DNA of 64,000 nt, from positions 62,001 through 126,000 of the forward strand of contig NZ_BAMZ01000009.1 of the NCBI RefSeq assembly GCF_000964225.1. The letters run 5' to 3'. The stretch is from Acetobacter syzygii (GTDB lineage: Bacteria > Pseudomonadota > Alphaproteobacteria > Acetobacterales > Acetobacteraceae). The notes under the pieces were generated by a model. It worked only from the letters and a program-made list of their open reading frames with translations. It was not told the DNA's origin and searched no databases. Shown piece by piece: positions 8,858 through 17,536 of this stretch (the stretch's first letter is position 1; each line of letters starts with the position of its first letter). The position numbers were made by a program, and so were the translations under genes.

Positions 8858-9304
8858 ATGACCCAGATCGGCTTTTACCACCTGACCCGCACCAGCTTGA
8901 CCGAAGCCCTGCCCGTATTGCTCTCCCGTACGCTGGAAAGCGGGCAAAAAGCCGTAGTCTGGTGCACGGACAAAGCCTTGCTGGATGAGTTGGATAAAGC
9001 GCTTTGGCAGGTTTCCACCCCACGGTGGCTACCCCATGGCAGCGCAGGCATTGCCTGCCCGGACCTGCAACCCATCTGGCTAAGCACGGGGGATGACCAC
9101 CCTAATGAGGGGCGTTTTCTGTTTTTAACGCAAAACAGGGAATGCGCGGAGCCAGAGCAGTTTGAGCGGATATTCGATCTGTTTGATGGTCATGACGAGA
9201 CCGCAGTTGCCGCCGCACGGAAACGATGGGCACAGGCCCAAAAAGCCGGACATGATCTGGCTTACTGGCGGCAGGAAGAGAAAGGCTGGAAGCGGGCACG
9301 TTAA
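8858..9304 (+). CDS. holC: DNA polymerase III chi subunit
   Basis: The 148-residue protein matches HolC, which links the clamp loader to single-stranded-DNA-binding protein at the replication fork. The N-terminal MTQIGFYHLTR and the internal FLFLTQNRECAEPEQFERIFDLFDG followed by a basic C-terminus are typical of alphaproteobacterial chi. The start ATG 8858 is chosen because the family begins there; upstream in-frame codons overlap the reductase promoter region. It faces pepA in a convergent arrangement separated by a strong hairpin. Confidence 0.92.
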   Translation: MTQIGFYHLTRTSLTEALPVLLSRTLESGQKAVVWCTDKALLDELDKALWQVSTPRWLPHGSAGIACPDLQPIWLSTGDDHPNEGRFLFLTQNRECAEPEQFERIFDLFDGHDETAVAAARKRWAQAQKAGHDLAYWRQEEKGWKRAR

Positions 9305-9315
9305 GTTAATAAGAC

Positions 9316-9345
9316 CCAGCCTGCCCGGCCCTGCGGGCAGGCTGG
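9316..9345. terminator. Hairpin between convergent holC and pepA
   Basis: A perfect 12-bp stem, CCAGCCTGCCCG (9316-9327) with CGGGCAGGCTGG (9334-9345), sits in the 56-base gap between two convergent genes. It probably ends transcription from both sides, although the flanking T runs are poor. Confidence 0.55.
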
Positions 9346-9360
9346 AATATCGGGCAGGAA

Positions 9361-10836
9361 TTAGCCCTGCTCAAACCCATTGCGCACAAAGCGGTCAAGC
9401 AGACGTACACCAAAGCCGGTTGCCCCTTTAGGCTGACCGTTTTTGGCTTTGCTGGCCCATGCCACACCGGCAATGTCCAGATGGGCCCAAGGTGTTTCAC
9501 CCACAAAACGCTTGAGGAACTGTGCCGCGGTAATGGAACCGCCTGCACGGCCGCCACTAATGTTCTGCATATCCGCAATATCGGACTTCAGCAGGGCATC
9601 ATATTCCTTGCCCATAGGCATCCGCCACAGCTTTTCCCCCGTAAAGGCACCGGCATCTGCCAGACCAACGGCCAGTGCATCATCATTGGAGAACAGGCCT
9701 GCGTATTCATGACCAAGCCCAACAATGATCGCCCCGGTCAGGGTCGCCAGATCCACCATGAGGCGAGGGGCAAAGCGGTCGCGCGCATACCACAGCACAT
9801 CGGCCAGAACCAAACGGCCCTCGGCATCGGTATTCAGCACTTCAATCGTCTGGCCAGATGCACTGCGCACCACATCCCCCGGACGCTGGGCTGTGCCGGA
9901 CACCATGTTTTCGACCAGACCAACCAGACCGACCGCGTTAACCGCAGCCTTGCGCAGCGCCAGTGTGGTCATAAGCCCGGTCACCGTGGCAGCCCCGGCC
10001 ATATCCCACTTCATGTCTTCCATGCCAGCGGCGGGTTTGATGGAAATACCACCCGAGTCAAAAGTAACCCCCTTGCCCACAAAGGCCAGAGGAGCCTCGC
10101 CTTCCTTGCCGCCGTTCCAGCGCATTACAACCATGCGCGGCTCATTCGCACTGCCCTGTGCCACACCAAGCAGAGCACCAAAGCCCAGCGTGGTCATGGC
10201 GGCACGGTCCATGACTTCCACTTCCAGCCCATGGGCACGCAGGGTCGTCGCACGTTCGGCAAATTCTGCCGGGGTCAGCACGTTGGCCGGTTCGCTCACC
10301 AGGTCACGCGTCAGCACGACGCCGCGCGCCACAGCCTGCAGGGAAGGCCACAGTGCTTCGGATACGCTTGCGTGCTCGCCCAGTACGGCCAGATCGGCCA
10401 GCCGGTGTTTTTTATCCTCTTCAGCCGCGGTTTTCTGGTACAGACCAAAATGGTAAGCCCCCAGAACCGCACCCAGCGCCACATGGGCAGCCAGCTCGCC
10501 GGACAAATCGCCCACAGCCAGAGCGGCAGCGGGCGCACGGCTTAACAGCGATGCAGCAAGACCACCGGCCTTTTCCGCCACCCAGGCATCCACATCGGCA
10601 GATTTGCCAAGCCCGACCAGCACAACGCGTTCAAACTGGGCAGAGGGAGCCAGAACAACACAGCTTGTTCCATCCTTACCCTTAAACCCGTCCGCTTCGG
10701 CGCTGCGGCTTAATGCGCCATGGGTTGCCTTATCAACTGCGTGAAAAACCGCAGACCGCGCGTCACCTTCGGGCACCAGAATAGCCAGCGCGCCACCTGT
10801 GGGCTGTGTCTGGGTGGAAAATGAAATCTGTAGCAT
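9361..10836 (-). CDS. pepA: Leucyl aminopeptidase (M17)
   Basis: The 491-residue cytosolic peptidase removes N-terminal residues from peptides and depends on two metal ions. The M17 signature NTDAEGRL carries metal ligands, and the GKGVTFDSGG segment carries the lysine and aspartate ligands. The N-terminal third is the variable domain. The start at ATG 10836 (MLQISF) is chosen over a codon ten residues upstream because it matches the usual start of the family. It reads away from cysQ, leaving a shared 160-base promoter region. Confidence 0.96.
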   Translation of the reverse strand: MLQISFSTQTQPTGGALAILVPEGDARSAVFHAVDKATHGALSRSAEADGFKGKDGTSCVVLAPSAQFERVVLVGLGKSADVDAWVAEKAGGLAASLLSRAPAAALAVGDLSGELAAHVALGAVLGAYHFGLYQKTAAEEDKKHRLADLAVLGEHASVSEALWPSLQAVARGVVLTRDLVSEPANVLTPAEFAERATTLRAHGLEVEVMDRAAMTTLGFGALLGVAQGSANEPRMVVMRWNGGKEGEAPLAFVGKGVTFDSGGISIKPAAGMEDMKWDMAGAATVTGLMTTLALRKAAVNAVGLVGLVENMVSGTAQRPGDVVRSASGQTIEVLNTDAEGRLVLADVLWYARDRFAPRLMVDLATLTGAIIVGLGHEYAGLFSNDDALAVGLADAGAFTGEKLWRMPMGKEYDALLKSDIADMQNISGGRAGGSITAAQFLKRFVGETPWAHLDIAGVAWASKAKNGQPKGATGFGVRLLDRFVRNGFEQG

Positions 10837-10997
10837 GGTTCTGACCGATCTCCCTGAAAACCACATCTTTTCTGCCTAAGTCTCCCTCCCTGTCTTGGCA
10901 ATAGCCACACAGACCCGCATTCCCATATTGCACGATAAACACGCAGGAACGCATGACAGGGCATGACGGCAGCCCCAAGCTGGCGTATGCTAGGAGC

Positions 10998-11768
10998 ATG
11001 ACCATCCTTGCAGATAAAGACCTGCTGGCTCTTGCCGCCAGACTGGCCGATGAAGCCGCCGAAATCATCCGTACCATCCGTGCGCGTGGTTTTGAAACCG
11101 TGACCAAGACCGACTCCTCCCCGGTAACGGAGGCGGACCACGCTGCGGAAGCCCACATCCTGCGGGGGCTACGCGCGGCAACACCCTACATTCCCGTTAT
11201 TGCGGAAGAAGAAGTTGCCGCTGGTCTGCAGGCCTCAGCCACGCCATCCTACTGGCTGGTGGACCCGCTGGATGGCACGCGGGAGTTTGCCGCCGGACGG
11301 GATGATTTTACTGTTAACATCGGTCTTGTTCGTGATGGCCATGCCGTGCTGGGCGCAATGGCCCTGCCAGCCTACCACCAGCTCTATACCGGAGGCGTGG
11401 GACTTGGCGCACACCGCACGGACAAGCAGGGCACACAGGCCATTCATACACGCAAGCCCCCTGCGGAAGGGCTGACTGTTCTGGCATCGCGCCATCATGC
11501 GGATGATACGCGTCTGGCCGAATACCTGAACAACCAGCCCATTGCGCATTTGGGCAATATTGGCTCGGCAGTAAAATTTGCACGTGTTGCGGAAGGGCTG
11601 GTGGACCTGTACCCCCGCCTTGGCCCAACCATGGAGTGGGATACGGCTGCCCCGCAGGCCATTGTGGAAGCCGCAGGTGGCCATATTACTCTCCTTGATG
11701 GCGCACCCCTTATTTACGGCAAGGCAGGCTGGAAAAACCCACCTTTTGTCTGTACCGGAACACGATAA
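10998..11768 (+). CDS. cysQ: 3'(2'),5'-bisphosphate nucleotidase CysQ (inositol monophosphatase family)
   Basis: The protein (256 residues from this start) is a magnesium-dependent phosphatase that clears PAP, a by-product of sulfate assimilation. The metal-binding motifs are present: an EEE run in VIAEEE, DPLDGTREF, and the late EWDTAAPQAIVEAAG. CysQ is preferred over inositol monophosphatase because of the GTREF form of the motif. The start is uncertain: ATG 10998 has AGGAG too close upstream, while an in-frame ATG at 10953 has AGGA at a better distance and would add 15 residues. Confidence 0.9.
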   Translation: MTILADKDLLALAARLADEAAEIIRTIRARGFETVTKTDSSPVTEADHAAEAHILRGLRAATPYIPVIAEEEVAAGLQASATPSYWLVDPLDGTREFAAGRDDFTVNIGLVRDGHAVLGAMALPAYHQLYTGGVGLGAHRTDKQGTQAIHTRKPPAEGLTVLASRHHADDTRLAEYLNNQPIAHLGNIGSAVKFARVAEGLVDLYPRLGPTMEWDTAAPQAIVEAAGGHITLLDGAPLIYGKAGWKNPPFVCTGTR

Positions 11769-11876
11769 ACAGGGTAGCCCCGCCGTAGCCTCTTTACGCA
11801 GGGTGCTCCTGTTGCCAAAACACTGCCAGCCTCACTGATCGGCCTACGGATTGCACCCTGTTGCCATGAGAAAACC

Positions 11877-12878
11877 ATGACCAGACGTCTGGATGCCACC
11901 GAAAGCGGCATTGCCACAGCCGCAAGCATACTCCGTGCTGGCGGCCTTGTGGCGTTTGGCACGGAAACCGTTTACGGGCTTGGTGCGGACGCCAGCCAGC
12001 CGGAGGCTGTAGCCCGTATTTTTGAAGCCAAGAACAGGCCCCGCTTTAACCCGCTGATCAGCCACTTTGCCCATGCTCAGGCAGCTTTTACGCAGGTTGT
12101 GCCAAATCCGCTGGCCCTGCGGTTGGCGCAGACCTTCTGGCCCGGACCGCTCACACTTATTCTCCCCCGTGCGCCGGGTTGCATTATTAGCGATCTGGCG
12201 GCCGATGGATTGTCCAGTCTGGCCGTGCGTGTGCCTGCCAATGAGGTCGCCCGCGCATTGCTGGAACTGGTGGACCGCCCCATAGCGGCCCCTTCCGCCA
12301 ATCGCTCTGGCCGTATCAGCCCGGTTGATGCCGCACATGTGCTGGAAGAACTCGACGGCAGAATAGACGCCGTGCTGGACAGTGGCCCCTGCACCGTTGG
12401 GTTGGAAAGCACCGTGGTGGACCTGACAGACCCACAAAACCCATGCCTGCTGCGCCCCGGTGGTGTAACGCTGGAAGAGCTGCAGGCCATCTGCCCGCAG
12501 ATAAACCTGCCGCAGACCACGCATGATGTAGCCCCCCATTCCCCCGGCCGTATGATCTCGCATTACGCCCCGCACCTCCCCGTCAGGCTTGATGCCCTGC
12601 ATGTTCAGGCGGATGAGGCTCTGCTGGCCTTTGGCGCACCCCGTGCCACTCAGGCTCCCCTTGTATGGAACCTGAGCACCAGAGGTAATCTGGAAGAGGC
12701 CGCAGCACGGCTGTTTACCGGCCTGCGTACACTCGACCAGGAAGGGCAGGCATTAGGGTTAAGCCGCATTGCCGTGCAGCCCATTCCCCAGTACGGTCTG
12801 GGCCGCGCCATTCAGGACCGTTTGAACCGCGCTGCCGCCCCCCGCCCGCAAAACGGCACACAGGGGAGCATTCCATGA
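11877..12878 (+). CDS. tsaC: L-threonylcarbamoyladenylate synthase (Sua5 type)
   Basis: The 333-residue protein makes threonylcarbamoyl-AMP, the first step of t6A modification of tRNAs that read ANN codons. The N-terminal YrdC-like domain (residues about 10-205) contains GLVAFGTETVYGLG and a basic KNRPRFNPLI substrate site, and the SANRSG motif follows. A C-terminal Sua5 domain of about 100 residues makes this the long form. Its stop overlaps the next start as ATGA, so it is coupled with the following membrane protein gene. Confidence 0.95.
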   Translation: MTRRLDATESGIATAASILRAGGLVAFGTETVYGLGADASQPEAVARIFEAKNRPRFNPLISHFAHAQAAFTQVVPNPLALRLAQTFWPGPLTLILPRAPGCIISDLAADGLSSLAVRVPANEVARALLELVDRPIAAPSANRSGRISPVDAAHVLEELDGRIDAVLDSGPCTVGLESTVVDLTDPQNPCLLRPGGVTLEELQAICPQINLPQTTHDVAPHSPGRMISHYAPHLPVRLDALHVQADEALLAFGAPRATQAPLVWNLSTRGNLEEAAARLFTGLRTLDQEGQALGLSRIAVQPIPQYGLGRAIQDRLNRAAAPRPQNGTQGSIP

Positions 12879-13432
12879 CCGAGATTGACCCCAAGGAACT
12901 CAAAATCCTATCGGACATTCTGGCTCTGGTGCTTGAGGAGCACCCCGGTCAGTCGGACAATGCCTTGCAGGCCCTGCGTAACCGGGCCCGCAAAAACAGC
13001 ACAACAGGTGGTGCCCTCAAAAACCTGTTCCAGACCATTGCGGCCAACCCGTCCAAAGCAAAAACTGCGGCACGGCAAGCCAGCACACGGGCCTCGGCCA
13101 GCAAGGCCAAATCTACGGACATGCCTGACCAGTACCGCATACAACTGCGCGAAATGGCCGATAGCATTACCCGGCTGGACCGCAACTTACGGGTTGCCCA
13201 CTCGCAGAACGAAACGCTCAAATCCGAACTTTACCTGACCCAGAAATCCCGCGCGGAACTCCAGACTCATCTGGCAACACTCCAGTCCAGCGCACGCAAC
13301 AAAAAGCCGGTAACCATTGCCATTAGTCTGCTTGTTGGCTTGCTGGTTGGCGTTGCCGGGTCGCAGGCGGCGCATGTCCTGCGCCCCGCACCCGCCCATA
13401 CTGTAGCCGATAACACGCATTATCTTTACTAA
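12875..13432 (+). CDS. Unknown protein with coiled coil and C-terminal membrane anchor
   Basis: I do not recognise this 185-residue protein. The N-terminal 60 residues are helical and acidic to neutral (EHPGQSDNALQALRNRARKN), then comes a basic Ala/Lys/Ser linker at 65-90, a probable coiled coil at about 95-140, and one membrane segment at about 146-168 with a short C-terminal tail. The arrangement resembles a tail-anchored cytoplasmic protein. The start overlaps the tsaC stop by four bases, so the two are co-translated. Nothing in the sequence links it to tRNA modification apart from position. Confidence 0.75.
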   Translation: MTEIDPKELKILSDILALVLEEHPGQSDNALQALRNRARKNSTTGGALKNLFQTIAANPSKAKTAARQASTRASASKAKSTDMPDQYRIQLREMADSITRLDRNLRVAHSQNETLKSELYLTQKSRAELQTHLATLQSSARNKKPVTIAISLLVGLLVGVAGSQAAHVLRPAPAHTVADNTHYLY

Positions 13433-13455
13433 AGGGCTGCCAGTCGGCCTTTTTT
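13431..13455 (+). terminator. Intrinsic terminator after the tsaC operon
   Basis: AAAGGGCTG (13431-13439) pairs with CGGCCTTTT (13445-13453) across a five-base loop, with two G-T pairs, and a run of six T follows the stem. It overlaps the stop codon of the upstream gene. Confidence 0.7.
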
Positions 13456-13489
13456 GTCTTTTTGTGCTTTTGCAGGGAAAACCAGAGCC

Positions 13490-14923
13490 ATGCCACAAAC
13501 GCCCCTTGCCCCGCCCCTCCATGATGCGCTGGTGCAAATTCTTGGTCCATCAGGCGTGCTGACCAACCCTGCGGATACAGAAGCCTTTTGCGTGGACTGG
13601 CGCGCACTTTACCATGGCCGCTGCGCAGCCGTGCTGCGCCCTGCCAATACCGAAGAATGTGCAAAAGTCATTGCCCTGTGCCACGAATACAATGTGCCCA
13701 TGGTGCCGCAGGGTGGAAACACCAGCATGGTTGGTGGCGCAACCCCGGATGCAACCGGGCAGGCGGTTGTTATTTCCACCACCCGCATGAACCAGATCCA
13801 CAGCATTGACCATGCAGACCTGAGCATGACCGTAGATGCAGGTGTGACCCTTAAAGCAGCACAAGATGCAGCCAGTGCGCAGGGTTTGCTGCTCCCCCTA
13901 TCCATCTCTTCCGAAGGGTCGGCGGATATTGGTGGTATTCTGGCAACCAATGCAGGCGGCAACAACACGGTGCGTTATGGAAATGCACGGGAACTGGCCC
14001 TTGGCCTGAAGGCCGTACTGCCCGATGGCAGTGTGCTGGACCTTATGCGCAAGCTGCGCAAAGACAACACCGGTTATGCCCTGCGCCAGTTACTTGTAGG
14101 GTCGGAAGGTACACTGGGCCTTATTACGCAGGCGGTTATTCAACTACAGCCCGCCCCCCGCTCGCGCGAGACGGCTCTTTGCGCGGTGGAAAATACCCAA
14201 GGTGCTCTGGACCTGTTTGCGGCATTCCGTAAACAGGACCCTTCCGCCATTCATGCGTTTGAATATATGTCTGGCACATCCATGGCGCTGGTTAACGCCC
14301 TGATCGAAGGCGCAAGCCTGCCTCTGGAGGCTCCGGCTCCGGCCTATGTGCTGGTGGAACTCGCCAGCCCCCGTGGAGATGATAGCCTGCGTAGCCTTAT
14401 GGAAAACGTGCTGGGCAACGCGCTGGAAGAAGGACTGGTCACAGACGCCGTTCTGGCCGAAAGCGAAAGCCAGCGCCAAGGTCTATGGATGATCCGCGAG
14501 GAACATGCCGAAGCCCAGAAACGGGCTGGTGCCTCTGTTAAAAACGATATTTCCGTTCCGCTGGCAGCCATACCGGAGTTTATTGAAAAAGCCACCAAAG
14601 CCTGTGAGGCTCTTATTCCCGGTATCCGGGTAGCCCCCTTTGGTCACATTGGGGATGGGAATATCCACTTTAATCTGGTGCAGCCAGAAGGTGCGGATGC
14701 CGCTGCATTTCTGGCACAGGATCACGCCATTATGGATACCGTGGCCGAAGTCGTGCGTATGCTGGATGGGTCTTTTTCCGCCGAGCATGGCGTAGGCCAA
14801 CTTAAAACCTATATGATGCCATCCTGGCGTGGTGGTGCAGAACTGCAGACCATGCGCCGGATTAAAGCAGCCATTGACCCGCAGAACCTGATGAACCCGG
14901 GCAAGGTCTTACCCCCCGCCTGA
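13490..14923 (+). CDS. FAD-binding oxidoreductase, GlcD/D-lactate dehydrogenase type
   Basis: The 477-residue flavoprotein has an N-terminal FAD-binding domain of the PCMH type (residues about 40-215, with PQGGNTSMVGGATP) and a C-terminal FAD-linked oxidase domain. GHIGDGNIHFN and FSAEHGVGQ, both typical of D-2-hydroxyacid dehydrogenases, carry catalytic or metal residues. Likely substrates are D-lactate, glycolate or D-2-hydroxyglutarate. No GlcE or GlcF partner is next to it, which favours a stand-alone enzyme. The start at ATG 13490 follows GCAGGGAAA and fits the family better than the codon at 13454. Confidence 0.93.
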   Translation: MPQTPLAPPLHDALVQILGPSGVLTNPADTEAFCVDWRALYHGRCAAVLRPANTEECAKVIALCHEYNVPMVPQGGNTSMVGGATPDATGQAVVISTTRMNQIHSIDHADLSMTVDAGVTLKAAQDAASAQGLLLPLSISSEGSADIGGILATNAGGNNTVRYGNARELALGLKAVLPDGSVLDLMRKLRKDNTGYALRQLLVGSEGTLGLITQAVIQLQPAPRSRETALCAVENTQGALDLFAAFRKQDPSAIHAFEYMSGTSMALVNALIEGASLPLEAPAPAYVLVELASPRGDDSLRSLMENVLGNALEEGLVTDAVLAESESQRQGLWMIREEHAEAQKRAGASVKNDISVPLAAIPEFIEKATKACEALIPGIRVAPFGHIGDGNIHFNLVQPEGADAAAFLAQDHAIMDTVAEVVRMLDGSFSAEHGVGQLKTYMMPSWRGGAELQTMRRIKAAIDPQNLMNPGKVLPPA

Positions 14924-14937
14924 TCAGACTGCCTGAC

Positions 14938-14971
14938 GACCACCGGAAGAATAGTCCTTTTTCTGGTGGTC
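14938..14971. terminator. Hairpin between convergent flavoprotein and membrane protein genes
   Basis: GACCACCGG (14938-14946) pairs with CTGGTGGTC (14963-14971), nine pairs with one G-T, around a 16-base loop. It lies between two convergent genes. There is no T run after the stem, so its strength as a terminator is doubtful. Confidence 0.35.
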
Positions 14972-15017
14972 GCTGCGCAAACATACGCCAAGTGCAAAGC
15001 CCTGCACGGCAAGATAT

Positions 15018-15485
15018 TTATGGGCGACGAAAAGAAAAACTCAGTGTTGGGTACCAAAAACACAGAATTTGCAAAATAAACGCCGGAACAACAATTAATC
15101 CGGGGTCCCAGCCAGCCATTACAATAGCAAGGGCAGTCAGAACAGGTGCAATCGCCCGTTCCAGCTTTGCGCCTTCGGGCGCATTGCACGCCAGCACGGA
15201 GCACACGCCCCCCACCCCCAGCAATCCGGCAGCCATAATCGCATACAGCGGGTGTGTTGTGGTTACCGGCACCAACCCATCATGCATACTGGACAGGGAG
15301 GAAAGGTCTGATGACCAGCCCGCCAGCCCAAACAAAAAGCTGAACGGCAGCACAAGAACGCCAAACACTTCGCGCAGCAGCCCCACAAAGCCCATAACAA
15401 CAGGGGGTAGCAGCACACACGCCACCCCAAGTGCAACATCCAGAACCAGAAGGGCCAGTGCTGGGGTGACGGTATTATTTTTCAT
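15018..15485 (-). CDS. Small inner-membrane protein of unknown function
   Basis: The 155-residue protein is almost wholly hydrophobic, with about four membrane segments: near residues 7-28, 32-55, 80-102 and 115-145. A polar loop at 56-78 (SSDLSSLSSMHDG) probably faces one side of the membrane. I see no motif that names a family. It begins with ATG at 15485, 31 bases downstream of the end of the coiled-coil gene on the same strand, so the two may share a transcript. Confidence 0.68.
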   Translation of the reverse strand: MKNNTVTPALALLVLDVALGVACVLLPPVVMGFVGLLREVFGVLVLPFSFLFGLAGWSSDLSSLSSMHDGLVPVTTTHPLYAIMAAGLLGVGGVCSVLACNAPEGAKLERAIAPVLTALAIVMAGWDPGLIVVPAFILQILCFWYPTLSFSFRRP

Positions 15486-15516
15486 GAGGATAAACCCCTA
15501 GCCACACAGTCAGGGG

Positions 15517-16176
15517 TTAGTCCTTCCACCATTTAACGGGCTGTGGCTCGTCCTCATGACCTGCAACCTCTACCACTTCCGGTTCCTTGCGCGGACGCCC
15601 GCGTGGTTTGGCCTCCAGCTGGCGGCGCAGGTTTGCCACTTCGGCTTCCAGTTCTTCCATCTGGCGGCGTCCGGCACGAATTTCGCGCCCGGCATTGGCC
15701 AGTTCGGCATCCCGCTCAGCCAGTTTGTTTTTCTGTTCGGCAATCAGGGCATCTGCATGGCCAATACGGGTCGTTAACCCGCGCTGGGTTGCCTGCATGT
15801 CCGCCAACTGGCGTTCGCTTTCTTCCACCCGCAGTTTTTCTTCCGCCAACTGGCGGCGCAGGCGGGAAAGCTCGCTGTTATCTTCTTCATTAAAATGCAC
15901 AGCGCGGGAGGTCCCTGCCACACGGGGCATGGCCACTGTACGCGGCGTTGTGCGGGCAAGGGAGTGTTTTTCCACCTGCACTTCGCCATCACGCACAAAG
16001 CGGCGGCGCTTGTTATTGGTATTTTCAGCAGCAGGGCGAGGCTGCGGAGGAGCAGACGAACGGGAACGGGCGGAATGGCCAAGGCGTTCCAGCGCATTAC
16101 GCATGGACGCTTCTTCCAGCCCTTCCTCATTATCCCTGTCTACTACGGGGGAAGACAGAAAAGATGATGTATTCAT
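15517..16176 (-). CDS. Coiled-coil protein with an AT-hook-like motif
   Basis: I do not recognise a named family. From ATG 16176 the protein has 219 residues: a Ser/Asn/Glu-rich N-terminus, a basic central part (NKRRRFVRDG near 55-65), then a long coiled coil from about 100 to 190 with regular Leu and Glu/Arg spacing. Near the C-terminus is KPRGRPRKEP, whose RGRPRK core matches AT-hook DNA-binding motifs, followed by an acidic tail ending in KWWKD. A structural or nucleoid-associated role is possible. A GTG at 16191 could add five residues. Confidence 0.7.
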   Translation of the reverse strand: MNTSSFLSSPVVDRDNEEGLEEASMRNALERLGHSARSRSSAPPQPRPAAENTNNKRRRFVRDGEVQVEKHSLARTTPRTVAMPRVAGTSRAVHFNEEDNSELSRLRRQLAEEKLRVEESERQLADMQATQRGLTTRIGHADALIAEQKNKLAERDAELANAGREIRAGRRQMEELEAEVANLRRQLEAKPRGRPRKEPEVVEVAGHEDEPQPVKWWKD

Positions 16177-16425
16177 GAATTCAGATGTCACGTTTCAGAT
16201 ATTTTATGGTCTGTTTATAAGCTGCCAGAAAACCGATTCGACTTTTTTACTAAGGTCTGGTCAAAAACAGGTTTAAGGCACCTGCCTTGTTACCAAACAC
16301 ATGATAAAAACAGAGAAATGGTCGCAGCACCGGCAGCTAAGGTATTTTACACATTGCCGCGCAGGCAATGTCTGCTGCCAGTCCGTCTACCACACCCCCC
16401 TGCTTTTTCCAAGGGGTTGTCTACC

Positions 16426-17010
16426 CTACAGCTCTTTTTTGCCATTTGGTACAGGTTGCCACACAACATCCGTCTGTCCATCATGATTAAAATGACGGGC
16501 AAGAACAAAAAAGTAATCAGATAATCTGTTCAGTAATTTCAACAAAACCGGATTAACACGCTCCTGCCGGGCCAAAGCCACCATACGCCGCTCGGCCCGG
16601 CGGACCTGTGTACGCGCCAGGTGCGCCCATGCTGCCGCCACGGAACCACCAGGCAGCACAAACCCGGCCAGTGGCGTTTGGGCGGCACGCAATTCTTCTA
16701 TTCTGCTTTCAATAACCAACAGGGCACTTTCTTCCACCCGATGTGCACGGTCGGCCATTGGGCCTTCTTCCGGCAGGCAAATATCCGCCCCCATATCAAA
16801 CAGTAAATTCTGCACCGCACTCAACTGGTGCGCCACACTTTTTCCGTCCGGTGTGTGGGCCTGCACCAGACCGATCAGGGCGTTAACCTCGTCCAGTGTG
16901 CCAAGCACCTCTATCCGGGCTTCATCCTTGGCAACACGTGTTCCATCACCGAGCGATGTCTGTCCGCCATCGCCCCCACGGGTCACCACCTTATCAATCC
17001 GTATGGCCAT
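16426..17010 (-). CDS. Cob(I)alamin adenosyltransferase, PduO type
   Basis: The 194-residue cytoplasmic enzyme transfers adenosyl from ATP to cob(I)alamin to make coenzyme B12. The N-terminal ATP site TRGGDGGQTSLGDG and the helical core with RRAERRM and LNRLSDYFFVLAR identify the PduO/MMAB family, not the CobA/CobO P-loop family. The start at ATG 17010 has AAAGGGG upstream. No other cobalamin gene is close, and I see no cobalamin riboswitch in the 139-base gap upstream. It is divergent from the DUF423 gene. Confidence 0.95.
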   Translation of the reverse strand: MAIRIDKVVTRGGDGGQTSLGDGTRVAKDEARIEVLGTLDEVNALIGLVQAHTPDGKSVAHQLSAVQNLLFDMGADICLPEEGPMADRAHRVEESALLVIESRIEELRAAQTPLAGFVLPGGSVAAAWAHLARTQVRRAERRMVALARQERVNPVLLKLLNRLSDYFFVLARHFNHDGQTDVVWQPVPNGKKEL

Positions 17011-17149
17011 GACATGCCCCTTTAGGTACTGAAATATTCCGCCATTCGGCAAAAACGCACAACGCCACCCCCCGTTGCACCGGCAGAATTACGGGTGGCG
17101 CACCTTACGCGCTATTCCCGTTTGGTGCAGAGACGCCTATACACCATCT

Positions 17150-17536
17150 ATGCTGACTGGACCCTTCCTTACACGCCTGTGGTGCATCTGTGGTGCACTC
17201 TTTGTTGCAACCGGGACAATTATGGGCGCATTGACCGCCCATCTGCCCGATGCCCATTTTGCTGAAGGCGGAAGAGCCATGGCACGCAGCGCCATGGATA
17301 TGCAAATGTGGCAGGGCATTGCCCTTGTGGCACTGGGGCTTGGGCTGGCCCAGCGCACCAACCGCCTGCTCCTTGCCGGGGGCTGTGGTGTTGTGGTGGG
17401 AACATCCCTGTTTTGCGCCGGTGTGTATGACACGGCCTTTACAGGCCACCACGGCAGCCACATTGCGCCAACTGGCGGCAGCATTCTTATTGGCTCGTGG
17501 CTGGTGCTGGCTGCAGGCTGGATGCGCCGGGCATGA
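17150..17536 (+). CDS. DUF423 family membrane protein
   Basis: The 128-residue protein has four hydrophobic segments and the layout of DUF423 (YgdD-like) inner-membrane proteins: GALFVATGTIMGALTAH near the N-terminus, a MQMWQGIALVALG segment, and a late APTGGSILIGSW segment. The function of the family is unknown. The stop overlaps the start of the RlmM-like methyltransferase by four bases. The same pairing of DUF423 and RlmM (ygdD-rlmM) is known in enterobacteria, which supports both calls. Confidence 0.88.
   Translation: MLTGPFLTRLWCICGALFVATGTIMGALTAHLPDAHFAEGGRAMARSAMDMQMWQGIALVALGLGLAQRTNRLLLAGGCGVVVGTSLFCAGVYDTAFTGHHGSHIAPTGGSILIGSWLVLAAGWMRRA

Noticed and set aside
17011-17149. Cobalamin riboswitch upstream of the adenosyltransferase
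   Set aside because: The gap is 139 bases and shared with a divergent gene; I see no B12-box-like conserved element.
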